A stretch of 64,000 nucleotides of DNA from Desulfovibrio sp. (GCA_031279825.1 JAITHT010000081.1:62001-126000), one strand, 5' to 3'. Shown: positions 1 through 10,065, counted from the first letter of the stretch. Translations and numbers: made by a program. Notes: a model not told the origin generated them from the sequence alone.

Positions 1-1656
1 GGGGGTATAGAAGCCTCGCTCCGCCGCGTCAGCCATTACGATTTTTGGGATGATTCCCTGCGTCGGCCTCTGCTGCAAGAGAGCAAGGCTGATATTCTGG
101 TGTACGGCATGGGGGAGCGCGCCGTTCTGGAAATAGCCGCGCGGGCTGAAAAACTTCTTGCCGCCGACATGCGGCAACGGACAGGGCGAAACAACGGCGA
201 TGCGGGGGAGGCAAAAGAGCGTGAGCCGGATACTCCTCCGGCCCGAACACCCTCTCTTCATGCCGCGTCCGTAAACGGCAAGGAGGTATCCCCCTGCCAT
301 CTTTCCGGAAAAGTCCTGTCGGAAGCCTGCCGCGATGTGCCCGGCACGGCTTGGATGGCTTCCCTGCCCGTGGCGCGTTTCTGGCTCGGACTGGACGCGC
401 CGGAGCATTCGGGCGGGGCGCGTCCCGTGCTCATGCTGCCTTCTCATGAAGCTATACAGGCCGATTCCGCTTTGTTGATGCAGGCCACGGCGTCCCTTGA
501 ACGGCATATGCACGCGGGCGGACAATACGCCGTACAGGAATCGGGCGGGCGGGCGTTGGTGCTCGCTCCGTCGGCCGCGCCCCTTGAACGGGAGGAAATG
601 GATTTTCTCCATGACCTGCCTTACACCCGCTTGCCACACCCCTCCTACACCCTCCCTATTCAGGCATGGGAGGTGATCCGAAGCAGCATTTCCACGCATC
701 GGGGTTGCGGAGGAGGCTGCTCGTTTTGTTCTCTTGCCCTGCATCAAGGCAGGCGTATAAGTTCGCGTTCGCGTGCTTCAATCGTCCGTGAAGCCGCCGT
801 CATCGCCGCCGGCCCCGCCGGCGGCTTGGGCTCATCGCCTGAAGCGTCGAAAACTCCGCGTTGGGCCGGCGCCATCAGCGATGTTGGCGGTCCGAGCGCC
901 AATATGTGGCAGGCCCTTTGCGCGTTGCCCCGAGGCGCCGGCTGCGCCCGGTCCAGTTGCCTGCATCCGGCGCCCTGTCCCTTATTCCGCGTGAAGCAGG
1001 GTGATGCGCTACGTTTGCTGAGGGAGATAGCGTCCCTGCCGGGCGTGCGCCATGTGCGCGTGGCCAGCGGTTTGCGTTTCGATTTGCTTCTTCGGGACAG
1101 CGAGGCCTTGCACGGCTATATATCGGAATTTACCGGCGGCCAGATTAAGGTCGCGCCTGAGCACAGCGAAGCTGCCGTGCTCAGACTCATGCGTAAACCG
1201 GGACTGGAGGTATTTGAACGCTTTCTCGCCATATTTGCACGGCATTGCCATGCGGCGGGCAAGCGGCAATACGTCGTCCCGTATCTTATGAGCGCTTTTC
1301 CCGGCTGCACCGAGGCGCACATGCACGATTTGGCCGCCTGGCTCAAAAAAAAACACTGGAAACCGCAGCAGGTGCAGTGTTTTGTTCCCACTCCCGGCAC
1401 CGTGGCTACAGCCATGTTTTATGCGCGCGTTACTCCGGAAGGCGAACCTCTGTATGTTGCCGGGAGCGATAAAGAACGCCTGCGCCAGCATCAATTGATT
1501 AGTCCGGCCAATCCGGAAGGAGAAAGGCACCGGGAGCGGCAACGGAGCGCCGGGGCCGGTACGCGTCACGGCCGGGCACGCGCGCGCAAGAAAACAGGAA
1601 CCTGTACAGAGCGTTTCCAAGGGAATGCCTCCGTTGCTCCCTTGCGAAGCCGTTGA
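1..1656 (+). CDS. YgiQ family radical SAM protein, 5' end outside window
   Basis: The frame is open from base 1, so the start lies upstream; 551 residues are visible. The first residues (GGIEASLRR, then HYDFW) match the conserved core of the YgiQ/UPF0313 family. The radical SAM cluster motif CGGGCSFC (CxxxCxxC) lies near base 706, after STHRG. The downstream LPGVRHVRVASGLRFD and GGQIKVAPEHSE segments are typical of the family, as is the basic, low-complexity tail. The family binds a 4Fe-4S cluster and S-adenosylmethionine, but its substrate is not settled. The gene converges on the next gene, with 12 nt between the two stop codons. The family call is firm; the function is unknown. Confidence 0.93.
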   Translation, partial: GGIEASLRRVSHYDFWDDSLRRPLLQESKADILVYGMGERAVLEIAARAEKLLAADMRQRTGRNNGDAGEAKEREPDTPPARTPSLHAASVNGKEVSPCHLSGKVLSEACRDVPGTAWMASLPVARFWLGLDAPEHSGGARPVLMLPSHEAIQADSALLMQATASLERHMHAGGQYAVQESGGRALVLAPSAAPLEREEMDFLHDLPYTRLPHPSYTLPIQAWEVIRSSISTHRGCGGGCSFCSLALHQGRRISSRSRASIVREAAVIAAGPAGGLGSSPEASKTPRWAGAISDVGGPSANMWQALCALPRGAGCARSSCLHPAPCPLFRVKQGDALRLLREIASLPGVRHVRVASGLRFDLLLRDSEALHGYISEFTGGQIKVAPEHSEAAVLRLMRKPGLEVFERFLAIFARHCHAAGKRQYVVPYLMSAFPGCTEAHMHDLAAWLKKKHWKPQQVQCFVPTPGTVATAMFYARVTPEGEPLYVAGSDKERLRQHQLISPANPEGERHRERQRSAGAGTRHGRARARKKTGTCTERFQGNASVAPLRSR

Positions 1657-1668
1657 TGCCTGAGCCGC

Positions 1669-3285
1669 TCATTGCATCTCAACGCCGGGTAGCACTGATC
1701 GCGGCGTATACTCGACGGATATTCCCATCTTGTCTATGTCAGAGTCTTCCGCTGATATGCTTTGCGGAGTTTCCGGGTTCAGTCGGATAACCAGAGTACC
1801 GGGTTGTTTCAGCAAATCGGCGAAACCACCCATGATGACGCCCACGTCCCGCATCGTCTTGCCCCTCTGCCGGAACTCCTCCGCCGCTTGCGCGCGCAGG
1901 CGCTTGGCGGTTTCCTGCGCCTTATCCCCCGGCTGCTCTCCAACTGCCTGTGCCAGTTGGCTGAAGTAGACGTCAATGGCCTTTTCGTCGACAAGCGTGG
2001 CCCGAGCTTTTTTGAGCAGCAACTCCGGGGGCGATGTCAGCAGTTTTTCCAGAGAGGCGTCCGCCTGGCCATTGACGGTCAGTAATTCGGCTTCCAGCGC
2101 AATGGCGCCGAGCACCTTTTCCGTGAGGCCGGCGTCGCTGATCCGAATATCAATGTTGCCGTCTTTGCGCGCGCCGGTCACTACGAGGCTGCCGGAGAGA
2201 TCCAGCGGATCGTCGTATGCGAGGGGCAAGTCGTCGCCCAGGAAGCTGAAGGCGAATTGGTGGAAAACACGCGGTATGGATAAGGAATCGAAGGAATGTT
2301 TCCAGGAGAATTGTTCCTTGCCCAGCTCCATATCCAGAAAGAAATTTTTCAGGGTCACGGCAGGGGAGGACCGTATGGAGAGATCACGCATGGAAAACTC
2401 CCGCAGCAGCAGAGGCTCCTCCTGCAGCTTTTTCAGCATGGCAAGTACCGGTTCCTTTAAATCGGCTTCTTCAAGGTCTTCAAGTTGCGCGCCGCCTGAT
2501 TTTTCCCATGCCTTGTCAGGCAAAGCGACGACAAAGGGCGTGAAGAGATCCGGCAGGGACATGTGTTGCACGGTTATGGTGCCTACGGTGAGGACGTTCT
2601 GCCCGCTGAGGCGCATTGCGGCGTTTTTCCAGGTGGAGACGCCGCAGCTGAGCAGACGGAGATCGTTTATCCGGTAAGATTCCACCGTAGTCTGGATGCT
2701 GATGGGGCCCGCGTTCGCAACGGCATCGTATCCATCGACAACCAGGGAATCCATATGGAGCCCCTTGGCCTTGTCGATAAGCTGGAGAATAGTCTGCCGG
2801 CTGAACGTCTGCGCATCCTTGTCCCGCAGCACTGCCATCACGCCGTTGAAATCACCTTTCATGCCGGTGATGGACAGGGATGCGCATGAGACCGTCTGGC
2901 TCGGAAGCCCGCTTTCCGGGGTAACGTCAATAGTGAAGCGAATATTTTGGCCGCGCAATGAATCCGCCAGGGCGACGGCTTCCCAGGCGTCAAGCGCATC
3001 GAAGTTAATGCCGGAAACCGTGAAGTCTCCCGCGTGCAGAGAGAGCGTGCCAAGGCCGAAATACGGCAATTCGGCCTTCATTCCTGTCAGGACGACGCTT
3101 TTATTCCAGAAATTGACCGAGATTGAGGAGGCGCTGCCGGGGAGGGCGCGGAGGGCTTCCTCGATTTTTTGAACCTGCTTTTTTTCCCATTGGGAAATAC
3201 CGAAAAATACGCCTGCGGCGGCGACGGCCGCCGCCAGTATCAGGGCGATAAGCTTACCGGATGTTTTTTGGGAAGACCCGCTCAT
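1669..3285 (-). CDS. membrane-anchored protein of unknown function
   Basis: This 538-residue protein has a lysine-flanked N-terminal membrane segment (about residues 11-29, LIALILAAAVAAAGVFFGI). A long soluble part with repeating beta-rich stretches follows, probably periplasmic. The start is supported by AAGGAG five bases before the ATG. I do not recognise a named family with certainty. The overall plan (one N-terminal anchor, then a large extracytoplasmic body with LTVNGQAD/SLVVTGARKDG-like strands) resembles YdgA/DUF945-like or AsmA-like envelope proteins. No catalytic motif is visible. It lies alone, with a repeat-bearing gap upstream. Confidence 0.75.
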   Translation of the reverse strand: MSGSSQKTSGKLIALILAAAVAAAGVFFGISQWEKKQVQKIEEALRALPGSASSISVNFWNKSVVLTGMKAELPYFGLGTLSLHAGDFTVSGINFDALDAWEAVALADSLRGQNIRFTIDVTPESGLPSQTVSCASLSITGMKGDFNGVMAVLRDKDAQTFSRQTILQLIDKAKGLHMDSLVVDGYDAVANAGPISIQTTVESYRINDLRLLSCGVSTWKNAAMRLSGQNVLTVGTITVQHMSLPDLFTPFVVALPDKAWEKSGGAQLEDLEEADLKEPVLAMLKKLQEEPLLLREFSMRDLSIRSSPAVTLKNFFLDMELGKEQFSWKHSFDSLSIPRVFHQFAFSFLGDDLPLAYDDPLDLSGSLVVTGARKDGNIDIRISDAGLTEKVLGAIALEAELLTVNGQADASLEKLLTSPPELLLKKARATLVDEKAIDVYFSQLAQAVGEQPGDKAQETAKRLRAQAAEEFRQRGKTMRDVGVIMGGFADLLKQPGTLVIRLNPETPQSISAEDSDIDKMGISVEYTPRSVLPGVEMQ

Positions 3286-3614
3286 AATAACTCCTTATAA
3301 AATCGTTCCCACTGCGCAAAGCGAAGCGCATCGCGGTCTACGCCGCAGAATAGCGGAATAGACTATTTTCACTTTGAAAATGCTCGTCAACCGGTAGCGT
3401 AAGCGCCGACTTACGTGCACGAAGAGTGAGCGAAACTTGTTTCCGCCGTAAACGACGAGTACAACGTTTCAAAGTTAATCCGCTCCGGGCATGAAAGCAA
3501 ACGCTTTCACACCCCGAAGGGATGAGGGCAGGAATGCCCGAAGTCAGCTTCATTTGTGTCGGCGGCGACGAATGGAGCGTCTCAAAGTGACCAAGCTCCG
3601 GAGTGAGGCGCAAT
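3286..3614. other. 329-nt gap holding a family 1 repeat, no gene
   Basis: No convincing coding region. The middle (3364-3486) is a family 1 structured repeat. The remainder, up to the stop of the hybrid kinase gene, contains short inverted stretches but nothing recognised. Confidence 0.6.
3364..3486 (+). repeat. dispersed structured repeat, family 1, copy A
   Basis: It begins ATTTTCACTTTGAAAAT (palindromic) and runs through CCGGTAGCGTAAGCGCCG and CGTGCACG to a closing ACGTTTCAAAGTTAA. The same order of blocks recurs at 10082-10209, 53262-53388, 55146-55272 and 61494-61618. Each block can form its own hairpin. All copies seen are intergenic. Confidence 0.8.
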
Positions 3615-6600
3615 CTATCTGTCCACGCTGATAAAGGATTGAAAGCAGTTCTGGAGGGCGTCGATATAACGTTGGGTAATGGTATCCAGATCCCCCAGCA
3701 GGACAGAAACCGCTTCAAGATCATTAGCTTCTGCCGCTCTTTCCACACACTGTCCGATTTTGCCGAGTTTGAGCAGACCGAAAACCTCTGCCCGGCTGGC
3801 TAAACGACCGGCAGCTTCCTGCACCAGAATGCTTTTTCCGTCATGGCATCCCTGTCGGGCATCGTTCAGGGCGTCGGTTAACGCATGAATCAATCCGGGC
3901 ACAAGGGGGAGGAGCGTCATATCCACCGTTTCTCCGTCAAGGCCGGGTAAAGGGAAAAGCTGCGTCTCGGTCTGGGGGAAGGCCGCGGAGGCATTGTCGG
4001 ACTGCGGCTGGATCTGCGCGTCCAATTCCTGGGGCGGCATTGTCGCGGTATCGGCTGCGAGCGGGCTTTCTTCCGTCTCGGCACCTGCAGGCGATTTAAC
4101 CGTATGCGATGCGGGATCGGAAGGCGCAGGGGGAGCGGAGATGGCTGACCCGGCATCCTCAGGCGTCGCTGTCGCCGCATCCGCCTCGGGAGAACGGGAC
4201 TCTTTCGCAGGGGTGCCTTTTGCGATCGGTATATCTTTTTTCAAAGAGTCGGCGCTCTCGCCGTCACCTCTTTCAGCGGATATGGCGGCATGGCCCGCGG
4301 ACGGCGGGACTGCGGCCGGAGAAACTGGAAAAAGGGAAGGCTCCGCGGAAATCTCCGAGGATGCACGGGGAGGTTCCGTCGCCTTATTGAGGGCACCGGT
4401 TGCAGCGCTTGTTAGAGGAATATCTATCCGCATGCCGGAACGCTTATTTCTGCCGGGAGCATGTTGCTTTTCTTTTTCGGCGGGCTGTTTTTGAGTACCC
4501 GCGACCGGTCGGACAACGGAGGCGGTGCCCGCCCCGATGGAAACGCCGCTTTTTTTGCCGCCCGCGGAGGCTCCGCCGGCCTGCCCAGGCGCGCGGACAG
4601 AGCCGGACTCCGCACCTGAAGCGGCGGGAGACTGCGTATCCTCGCTTTTTTCTTCAGTGATAATCATATCCAGGAGAGGAGTGGCGCCTCTTTGTCCGGA
4701 AGGGGTGACGTCTTCTTCGGACAGGCTGAGAACCATGGGCGCTGCCCGCGGCTGTTTGCTCGGCTCTGTGGCTTCCTCCAAGGGGGGCAAAGAAACCATC
4801 ACGGGTTTGCCTTGTGGGGCGGGGGCGTTGCGTAAGGCGGCATCTAAAAGATCCAATTCATGGAGACGGGTATCTGTTGAGCTTGAATCGAAGGAAGCAG
4901 GCGCCGCGTCTTTCGGTCGGGACAGAGTTCCCTCTCCTTCCTGATCGCGCCCCCCGGCGCTGAAACGCCTGGTTGCTTCGGCGGCGGGCATGGAAGACAT
5001 CGGTGAAGAGTCCGGCGCACTGGAAAAAACGGCATACCGGGCCGTTGCGTTTTGTTCCCTGTGGCCGGAGCGGATATGCGCGACAAAGGGATCTACCGTC
5101 TGCCGCTCATTGCCGTATTGCGAACGCGCTCTATCCTCGGATGCGCGACCGGATGAGGCGGCGGAGGCTTGAGAGCCGGCGGAAGACGCGGCAATCGGCC
5201 CGTGGGCGCCTGGCAAGGAGGCGGAGAGAGAGGGAGCGGCAAGAAGCACCACTTCTTGCAGGCTCTCACGGGAAAAGGGTTTGCAAAGAATATGGGTAGC
5301 GCCGGCTTTAAGCATACGCTGAGACTGGGCGTCGTGGTTGGTAAGCGCCAAGACGGGAACTGCCCGCTGACCGAATTTTACCTCTTCATGCCGCAAGGCG
5401 CTCAAAGCACTGATAATATCAGGCTCAGGCATGTCCGCGTCAAAAATAATCAGCGAAACCGGTCTCTCCCGAATCAGGGTGATTACTTGGGAATTACTGG
5501 CGGCATCAAGATGTTCATGAGCCAGATCACTAAGATAATGCGACAGCAGCTTACGTTTGCTGTTGGTCATTTCCGCGGCCACAATCAACGGTGTTACGCC
5601 CGGCTGATTGACATCCGACAGGGAATGAAAGCCGGTTTTGGGCGGGATATGGGGGGAAGCGCTCCAATCGGACGCATAGGATTGCCTGGAATCCGACAAG
5701 GGAGAGGGAGAACGGTTCCAAAGCACATTGATGGGCTCATCGTTATCCGGCTCGAAATCCCTTTCTTTGCTTTGCAGGGTATTGTTTTGCCCTTCCGGAG
5801 AAAAAGGGACAGCGGAAAAAGCGGGCTCTCCGGCCGTCAGTGAAAGGCCCGAGGTGGAATCATTCCAGCGTACCGGCTCAGTGATTCCTTCCATATGTTC
5901 GCGAATCGCTTCTTCAGAGGGCAGGGAAAAATGGGCGGTGAAGACAATCTGCGTACCTTCCTCCGGCGAATACTCAACGGTAAAGGTGCCTCCTGTTCCG
6001 GCGGCCAGTTCCCACGCATGGAAAAAGCCGGCATCCGTACGTTGCGCGGAGCCGTTGTCGCTGATGGAAAAAAGGAGATCTCCAGGGTCGTTGCCGTTGG
6101 GATTTTGCCGGACTGCCAGTTGCACGGTGCCTTGTTGCGTCGCTTGTACGGCGTTTTGCAAAAGAAGGGAAAGCGCGCCGCGCAGGCGGGGAGCATTGCC
6201 TTCAAGCAGTGCCGGCAGTGACGGGGTGATATACCAGGAAAAAAGTAGGCCTTTATTTTTTGCCAGCGGCATAATGGTATCATGCACTTCACGAATGAGG
6301 GAGTGAAGATTGAACAAAAAGCTGCCGCCGGAAGTCAGACTGGTATGCCGTTGCGTTTCTTCCAGATCTTCAAGCAGCGACTGGGGATATGAGGAAAAAT
6401 CCTCCTCTGTCAATGAAATAATTTTTGGAGAGGCCGCGAGCGATACCGCGCTGTCGCTCAAGCCGGCAAAATCCGGCGTCAACCCCGGTTCTCGGGGACT
6501 GTCTTGTCGGGAATCCCGGGGAGATTGCATGGATTCCCCGCCACGTTCCTCGGCAAATTCCGCGGAACGTGGCGGCTGTTGCCGATCTTGAGGAGAATCC

Positions 6601-8324
6601 ATTTCAAACGAAGAGGAAAAGGTATCCCATACCGGGGGCAGTATGCTCTGCTGGTATGCGCCAGATTGGGAGGCGACGGATGCCTGTCCGTCAAGGGCAT
6701 GCGTTTTGCCCGTTCCGAACGATGATTGCGCGGGCTTGGCGCGTTCCGTTGCAGCCGGAGCGGGATTTTTGGCGGTATCAGGAGCCGGCGCCGAGGGTGT
6801 GATGTCGGGAGCGAAAACGCTGGCCATATAAGCATAGGCCGGATCCTCAGAATTCCATGCTTCGTTGCCGCTACTTTCGGTCAGCGCGCTTTGCGGGGGT
6901 TGAGGCTGCGGTGGAGCGCCTTCTTTCTTGAGAGACGCTTCAAAAGAAGACAAGGAGTGGAAGGCATCGCTTTCTTGTAAGGATTGAGGAGGCTCCTGCG
7001 TGGGATCCGGCACCGCTTTGCCGTCCGCATGCCGCATTGCGGAGAAAGACAGAGGCGTTTCTTGAGAGCTTGGGGAAGGGACAGGAATATCACCCGGGTC
7101 GGAGTGGAGGGCATCAGGCGTTTCGCCCTGTGCCTTTATATAGTCCAGATCCGCGGTGGCATCACGTTCGTTATCCAGATCTTCCATGGCATGATGGGGG
7201 ATACGGGCCAAGGCGAGTCCGAGCCCTCCCACGGCCAGTCCCCAGAGGCTTCCTTGCACGGCCAGAGCGTGCGGATTAGGCACGCTGGCGGCGTAGAGGG
7301 ACAGAGCGCCTCCCAGCAGCGGCATGACACAGGCTCCGGTAAAGGAGAGAGATCCGGGTCGTCTGTTCGCGAGGGCGGAAACGCAGACAGGCAACATAGG
7401 AAAAAGCAGCAAGGGCCACAAAGGAAAGAGGCGGGACAGCCAGAACATGTCCGGCGCCAGCGGGGCGAGGCAAAGCGCCACACCGGCAATGGAGCAAAGG
7501 TAAGAAATCGCGTCCTGGAGCGTGGATATCGCGCCGGCGCGGAACATGCACCGGCCTACATGGGGCAAAAGCAGGAGGGCCATACCGGGAGCAAGCATTG
7601 CCGGCAAATCCCGCAGAGCTATGTCCCTGTTTGGAGCGGGCAGGGGCAGGACGGCTTGGGCCAGCACGCACAAAAGGAACAGCGCGGCCCATATGCCCCA
7701 TTGCATTCTGCCGGCGATGGCGCGTAAGAGGCAGGCGGCGCAGGCGACAATCAGCAGGCCGGGCAGGATAAGTTCCGAAGGCAGCAGCGCGGGGGGTACG
7801 CTTCCCTGTGGGCTTATGGTGGGGGAGAACCACAAACTCGGCATGGAATCCAAACGCAGATAAATACTCATGGGTAAAAGGCCGGGTTCCGGCAGGAGAA
7901 AGTCGCTGTATGAGGCTATGGTTTCACTATGCCAGACGCCTTGAGCCGATACCGGGCCGGGAGACTCGGAAGTAAACAACTGAGCCCCCCCGGAAGGGAG
8001 TTCGCCAAGACGCATCACCAAGCGGGAACGCCCTGGAAGAGCGGAAGCGCTTGCGCGATTGTTCGGACTTTTGATAATTACCAGACGCAGCCACACGCTT
8101 CCCTGAATTCTCAGAGGGATACCGTTTGTCAGAGGGGCAAAGCGCTCGTGCAGCGTTCCGCTGGAGACGGTGTCGATGGTCTGTTTTCCCTCGGGGTCTA
8201 TCAGCCATGTGAAATAAGGCAGAAGCGGCTCAACGGAATCTATCTGATTCGCCGTGAGCAGCTTGCCATGCGCGGAAATTGCGAATATCAGCACAAAAAC
8301 GCAAGAAAGAAAGGGGCTACGCAT
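3615..8324 (-). CDS. giant hybrid sensor-kinase-like protein with 7TM, HATPase, receiver and degenerate HPt domains
   Basis: This 1569-residue protein starts with a signal peptide and a periplasmic region (to about residue 185). Seven hydrophobic segments follow (about 190-385), in the plan of 7TMR-DISM sensors. Next come a long Pro/Ser/Ala-rich linker, an ATPase-type domain (about 650-830; N-box LLLQNAVQAT, DNG motif FSISDNG), a receiver-like domain (about 915-1035; IIFDADMP and CKPF), a second long low-complexity linker and a C-terminal HPt-like helix bundle. No HisKA phosphoacceptor histidine (H-E/D-x-R) is visible before the ATPase. The HPt histidine position reads AAGRLAS, where the family has AHxLKG. 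The receiver lacks the usual acidic pair. The ATG at 8324 is preferred over an upstream GTG because GAGG lies a suitable distance before it. It may act as a scaffold or an ATP-binding sensor and not as a phosphorelay. Confidence 0.82.
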   Translation of the reverse strand: MRSPFLSCVFVLIFAISAHGKLLTANQIDSVEPLLPYFTWLIDPEGKQTIDTVSSGTLHERFAPLTNGIPLRIQGSVWLRLVIIKSPNNRASASALPGRSRLVMRLGELPSGGAQLFTSESPGPVSAQGVWHSETIASYSDFLLPEPGLLPMSIYLRLDSMPSLWFSPTISPQGSVPPALLPSELILPGLLIVACAACLLRAIAGRMQWGIWAALFLLCVLAQAVLPLPAPNRDIALRDLPAMLAPGMALLLLPHVGRCMFRAGAISTLQDAISYLCSIAGVALCLAPLAPDMFWLSRLFPLWPLLLFPMLPVCVSALANRRPGSLSFTGACVMPLLGGALSLYAASVPNPHALAVQGSLWGLAVGGLGLALARIPHHAMEDLDNERDATADLDYIKAQGETPDALHSDPGDIPVPSPSSQETPLSFSAMRHADGKAVPDPTQEPPQSLQESDAFHSLSSFEASLKKEGAPPQPQPPQSALTESSGNEAWNSEDPAYAYMASVFAPDITPSAPAPDTAKNPAPAATERAKPAQSSFGTGKTHALDGQASVASQSGAYQQSILPPVWDTFSSSFEMDSPQDRQQPPRSAEFAEERGGESMQSPRDSRQDSPREPGLTPDFAGLSDSAVSLAASPKIISLTEEDFSSYPQSLLEDLEETQRHTSLTSGGSFLFNLHSLIREVHDTIMPLAKNKGLLFSWYITPSLPALLEGNAPRLRGALSLLLQNAVQATQQGTVQLAVRQNPNGNDPGDLLFSISDNGSAQRTDAGFFHAWELAAGTGGTFTVEYSPEEGTQIVFTAHFSLPSEEAIREHMEGITEPVRWNDSTSGLSLTAGEPAFSAVPFSPEGQNNTLQSKERDFEPDNDEPINVLWNRSPSPLSDSRQSYASDWSASPHIPPKTGFHSLSDVNQPGVTPLIVAAEMTNSKRKLLSHYLSDLAHEHLDAASNSQVITLIRERPVSLIIFDADMPEPDIISALSALRHEEVKFGQRAVPVLALTNHDAQSQRMLKAGATHILCKPFSRESLQEVVLLAAPSLSASLPGAHGPIAASSAGSQASAASSGRASEDRARSQYGNERQTVDPFVAHIRSGHREQNATARYAVFSSAPDSSPMSSMPAAEATRRFSAGGRDQEGEGTLSRPKDAAPASFDSSSTDTRLHELDLLDAALRNAPAPQGKPVMVSLPPLEEATEPSKQPRAAPMVLSLSEEDVTPSGQRGATPLLDMIITEEKSEDTQSPAASGAESGSVRAPGQAGGASAGGKKSGVSIGAGTASVVRPVAGTQKQPAEKEKQHAPGRNKRSGMRIDIPLTSAATGALNKATEPPRASSEISAEPSLFPVSPAAVPPSAGHAAISAERGDGESADSLKKDIPIAKGTPAKESRSPEADAATATPEDAGSAISAPPAPSDPASHTVKSPAGAETEESPLAADTATMPPQELDAQIQPQSDNASAAFPQTETQLFPLPGLDGETVDMTLLPLVPGLIHALTDALNDARQGCHDGKSILVQEAAGRLASRAEVFGLLKLGKIGQCVERAAEANDLEAVSVLLGDLDTITQRYIDALQNCFQSFISVDR

Positions 8325-8444
8325 GGTGTCTGTCACCTGCCTCGAGAAACGGTTGTCAGGACGCTTTACCCTAGATGTTGGTAATATGCAAACGGGAAAT
8401 CGCGGAGCGCTTTTTCCCGGAGCATTGTGTCATATCCCTATGTT

Positions 8445-9098
8445 TTAAGGCGCGCTCGTCAGTTTTTTTATCACATCCGACACCCGATCCCCCGACGGGG
8501 TCTTGGCGTCGGGATTATTCCGCACAATGACGCGCCAGGATTCCAGAGCGTCTTCCTTACGGTTGAGGTCGTAGTAAAGGACGATGCCGCTGTTGAAAAG
8601 AGCCGCTTCGTGCTTGGGCTCAACAGCAAGGGCGTTTTGAAAAAATTCCAGAGCCTTGTCGTATTGCCGCAGTTTCCGGTACATCACTCCGCAGTCCACC
8701 ATGACATTGGCTTTGCCGGGGACCAGTTCAAGCGCTTTGGTATAGGCATGTACCGACTTGGCCGGTTCGTTGGCGTCAAAGTAGAGATTTCCCAGATGTT
8801 CCCAAGCCTCGGCGTTTTTCGGATCTTGGCGCACGTCTTCTTCATGCCGCAGGATGGAATCAATTATCTGCTTGTCGGGATTCACTGCCGCCGTGATGGG
8901 CGAGTTTACGTCGAGGGGCTTTTTTTGTTCGGAGTTCTGCGCCGTCAGGCCTTCTTCATTCGGGAAGAGGTAACGCCCCAAAACGGCGCCGACCAAGAGA
9001 GTAAGGATCAGCGCCAGTATGAAAGTGGAGCGGGCGACGTAGCGGCCCGCCGCGACTTGTTTGCCGAGGAATTCATATTCTTTGCTGGAATAGTGCAC
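8445..9098 (-). CDS. TPR-repeat protein with N-terminal membrane anchor
   Basis: The protein has 217 residues. A GTG start at 9098 is chosen because GGGAG sits about six bases upstream, and because the longer reading would run into the kinase gene's coding region. Residues about 21-43 form one membrane segment (STFILALILTLLVGAVLGRYLF), followed by tetratricopeptide repeats (AEAWEHLGNLYFDANEPAKS; ANVMVDCGVMYRKLRQYDKA; EAALFNSGIVLYYDLNRKED). The TPR domain is therefore probably extracytoplasmic, or it scaffolds at the membrane, as in CcmI/YbgF-type proteins. It lies 25 bases after the PfkB kinase gene on the same strand and is probably cotranscribed with it. Its specific partner is unknown. Confidence 0.85.
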   Translation of the reverse strand: MHYSSKEYEFLGKQVAAGRYVARSTFILALILTLLVGAVLGRYLFPNEEGLTAQNSEQKKPLDVNSPITAAVNPDKQIIDSILRHEEDVRQDPKNAEAWEHLGNLYFDANEPAKSVHAYTKALELVPGKANVMVDCGVMYRKLRQYDKALEFFQNALAVEPKHEAALFNSGIVLYYDLNRKEDALESWRVIVRNNPDAKTPSGDRVSDVIKKLTSAP

Positions 9099-9123
9099 AA
9101 GAGTCTCCCTGAAATGTTTTTGG

Positions 9124-10065
9124 TCAGGAATTGTCGAAGATTCCGTTATGGCGGCTGAAAAATTCGTCCTCAGAAAAATTGTGCCCCTGTGTGCCCAGGC
9201 ATTCCACGCAAAAAGCGGCGCAGGTCGCTCCCAGACAGGCGGACGCATATAAAGGCAGCCCAAGAAGTATTCCTTTAATCAAGCCGGCCCGGTAGGCGTC
9301 TCCGGCACCGGTGGGGTCCGCAATCGCAATAACCGGTGCCGCGGGTACGGTCTTTTCTTCGCCGCTTTCATTATCCGTCACCAATGACCCGTTTTCTCCA
9401 AAGGTGGTGATAATGCCTTTTCGCGTCATGGCCGCGAGGTCTTTTCTGGAGCGACCGGTAATTTTCATAATGAGCTTGAATTCATACTCGTTGCTTACCA
9501 GAAGCCAGGCCCCCTGGATAGCGGTCAACAACTGCCCGACCGTAAGGACGGGCAGTTGTTGCGCCGGATCGTAAATATAGCGGATCCCTTTTTCTTTATA
9601 AAGAGCCGGATGGCTGTTCATGTCATGAAGGTTGGAGGGGCCGATGTAAGCGATGTCCCCGATCGGATCCAGTGACGGAAAGGCGTAGTTGCTGGGCGTC
9701 ATCATGGCCGCGGCGTGAAAGGCGGTGATCTGGTTGTTCGCTTGATCGGTCATGATATAGGCGCCGGCGGTGAGTTCGTCATCAAGACGGGTGATGCCGA
9801 CGAGAGGCAGGCCGCGCTGTTGCAGGAGCGTGGCGTAGCGGTCGAAATCCTTTCCTACGCTGGCGACAATGATGGGGGCCTCGCCGAGAAGAGCCAGACT
9901 GTGGGCGATGTTGCCCGCATTGCCTCCGGTTTTTTCTTCCAGCCGATCAATACAAAAGGAAACATTCAAAGTATGCAGTTGGTCCGGCAAAAGGGAATCG
10001 GCGAATTTTCCCGGAAAGTTCATGATGCGATCGTAAGCCATGGAGGCGGAAAGATAAATGGACAA
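9124..10065 (-). CDS. PfkB-family carbohydrate/nucleoside kinase
   Basis: A 313-residue ribokinase-fold kinase. The N-terminal PfkB signature GGNAGNIAHSLALLG and the C-terminal signature DPTGAGDAYRAG, with the catalytic aspartate of the GAGD motif, are both present. The closest family pattern is the bacterial adenosine/sugar kinase group (LSASMAYDRIMNFPGKF start), so adenosine or a small sugar is a plausible substrate, but sequence alone does not decide. The start is TTG at 10065 with AAGGAG six bases upstream. The Shine-Dalgarno and the start region form a perfect 6-bp hairpin. The TPR gene follows on the same strand. Confidence 0.9.
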   Translation of the reverse strand: MSIYLSASMAYDRIMNFPGKFADSLLPDQLHTLNVSFCIDRLEEKTGGNAGNIAHSLALLGEAPIIVASVGKDFDRYATLLQQRGLPLVGITRLDDELTAGAYIMTDQANNQITAFHAAAMMTPSNYAFPSLDPIGDIAYIGPSNLHDMNSHPALYKEKGIRYIYDPAQQLPVLTVGQLLTAIQGAWLLVSNEYEFKLIMKITGRSRKDLAAMTRKGIITTFGENGSLVTDNESGEEKTVPAAPVIAIADPTGAGDAYRAGLIKGILLGLPLYASACLGATCAAFCVECLGTQGHNFSEDEFFSRHNGIFDNS

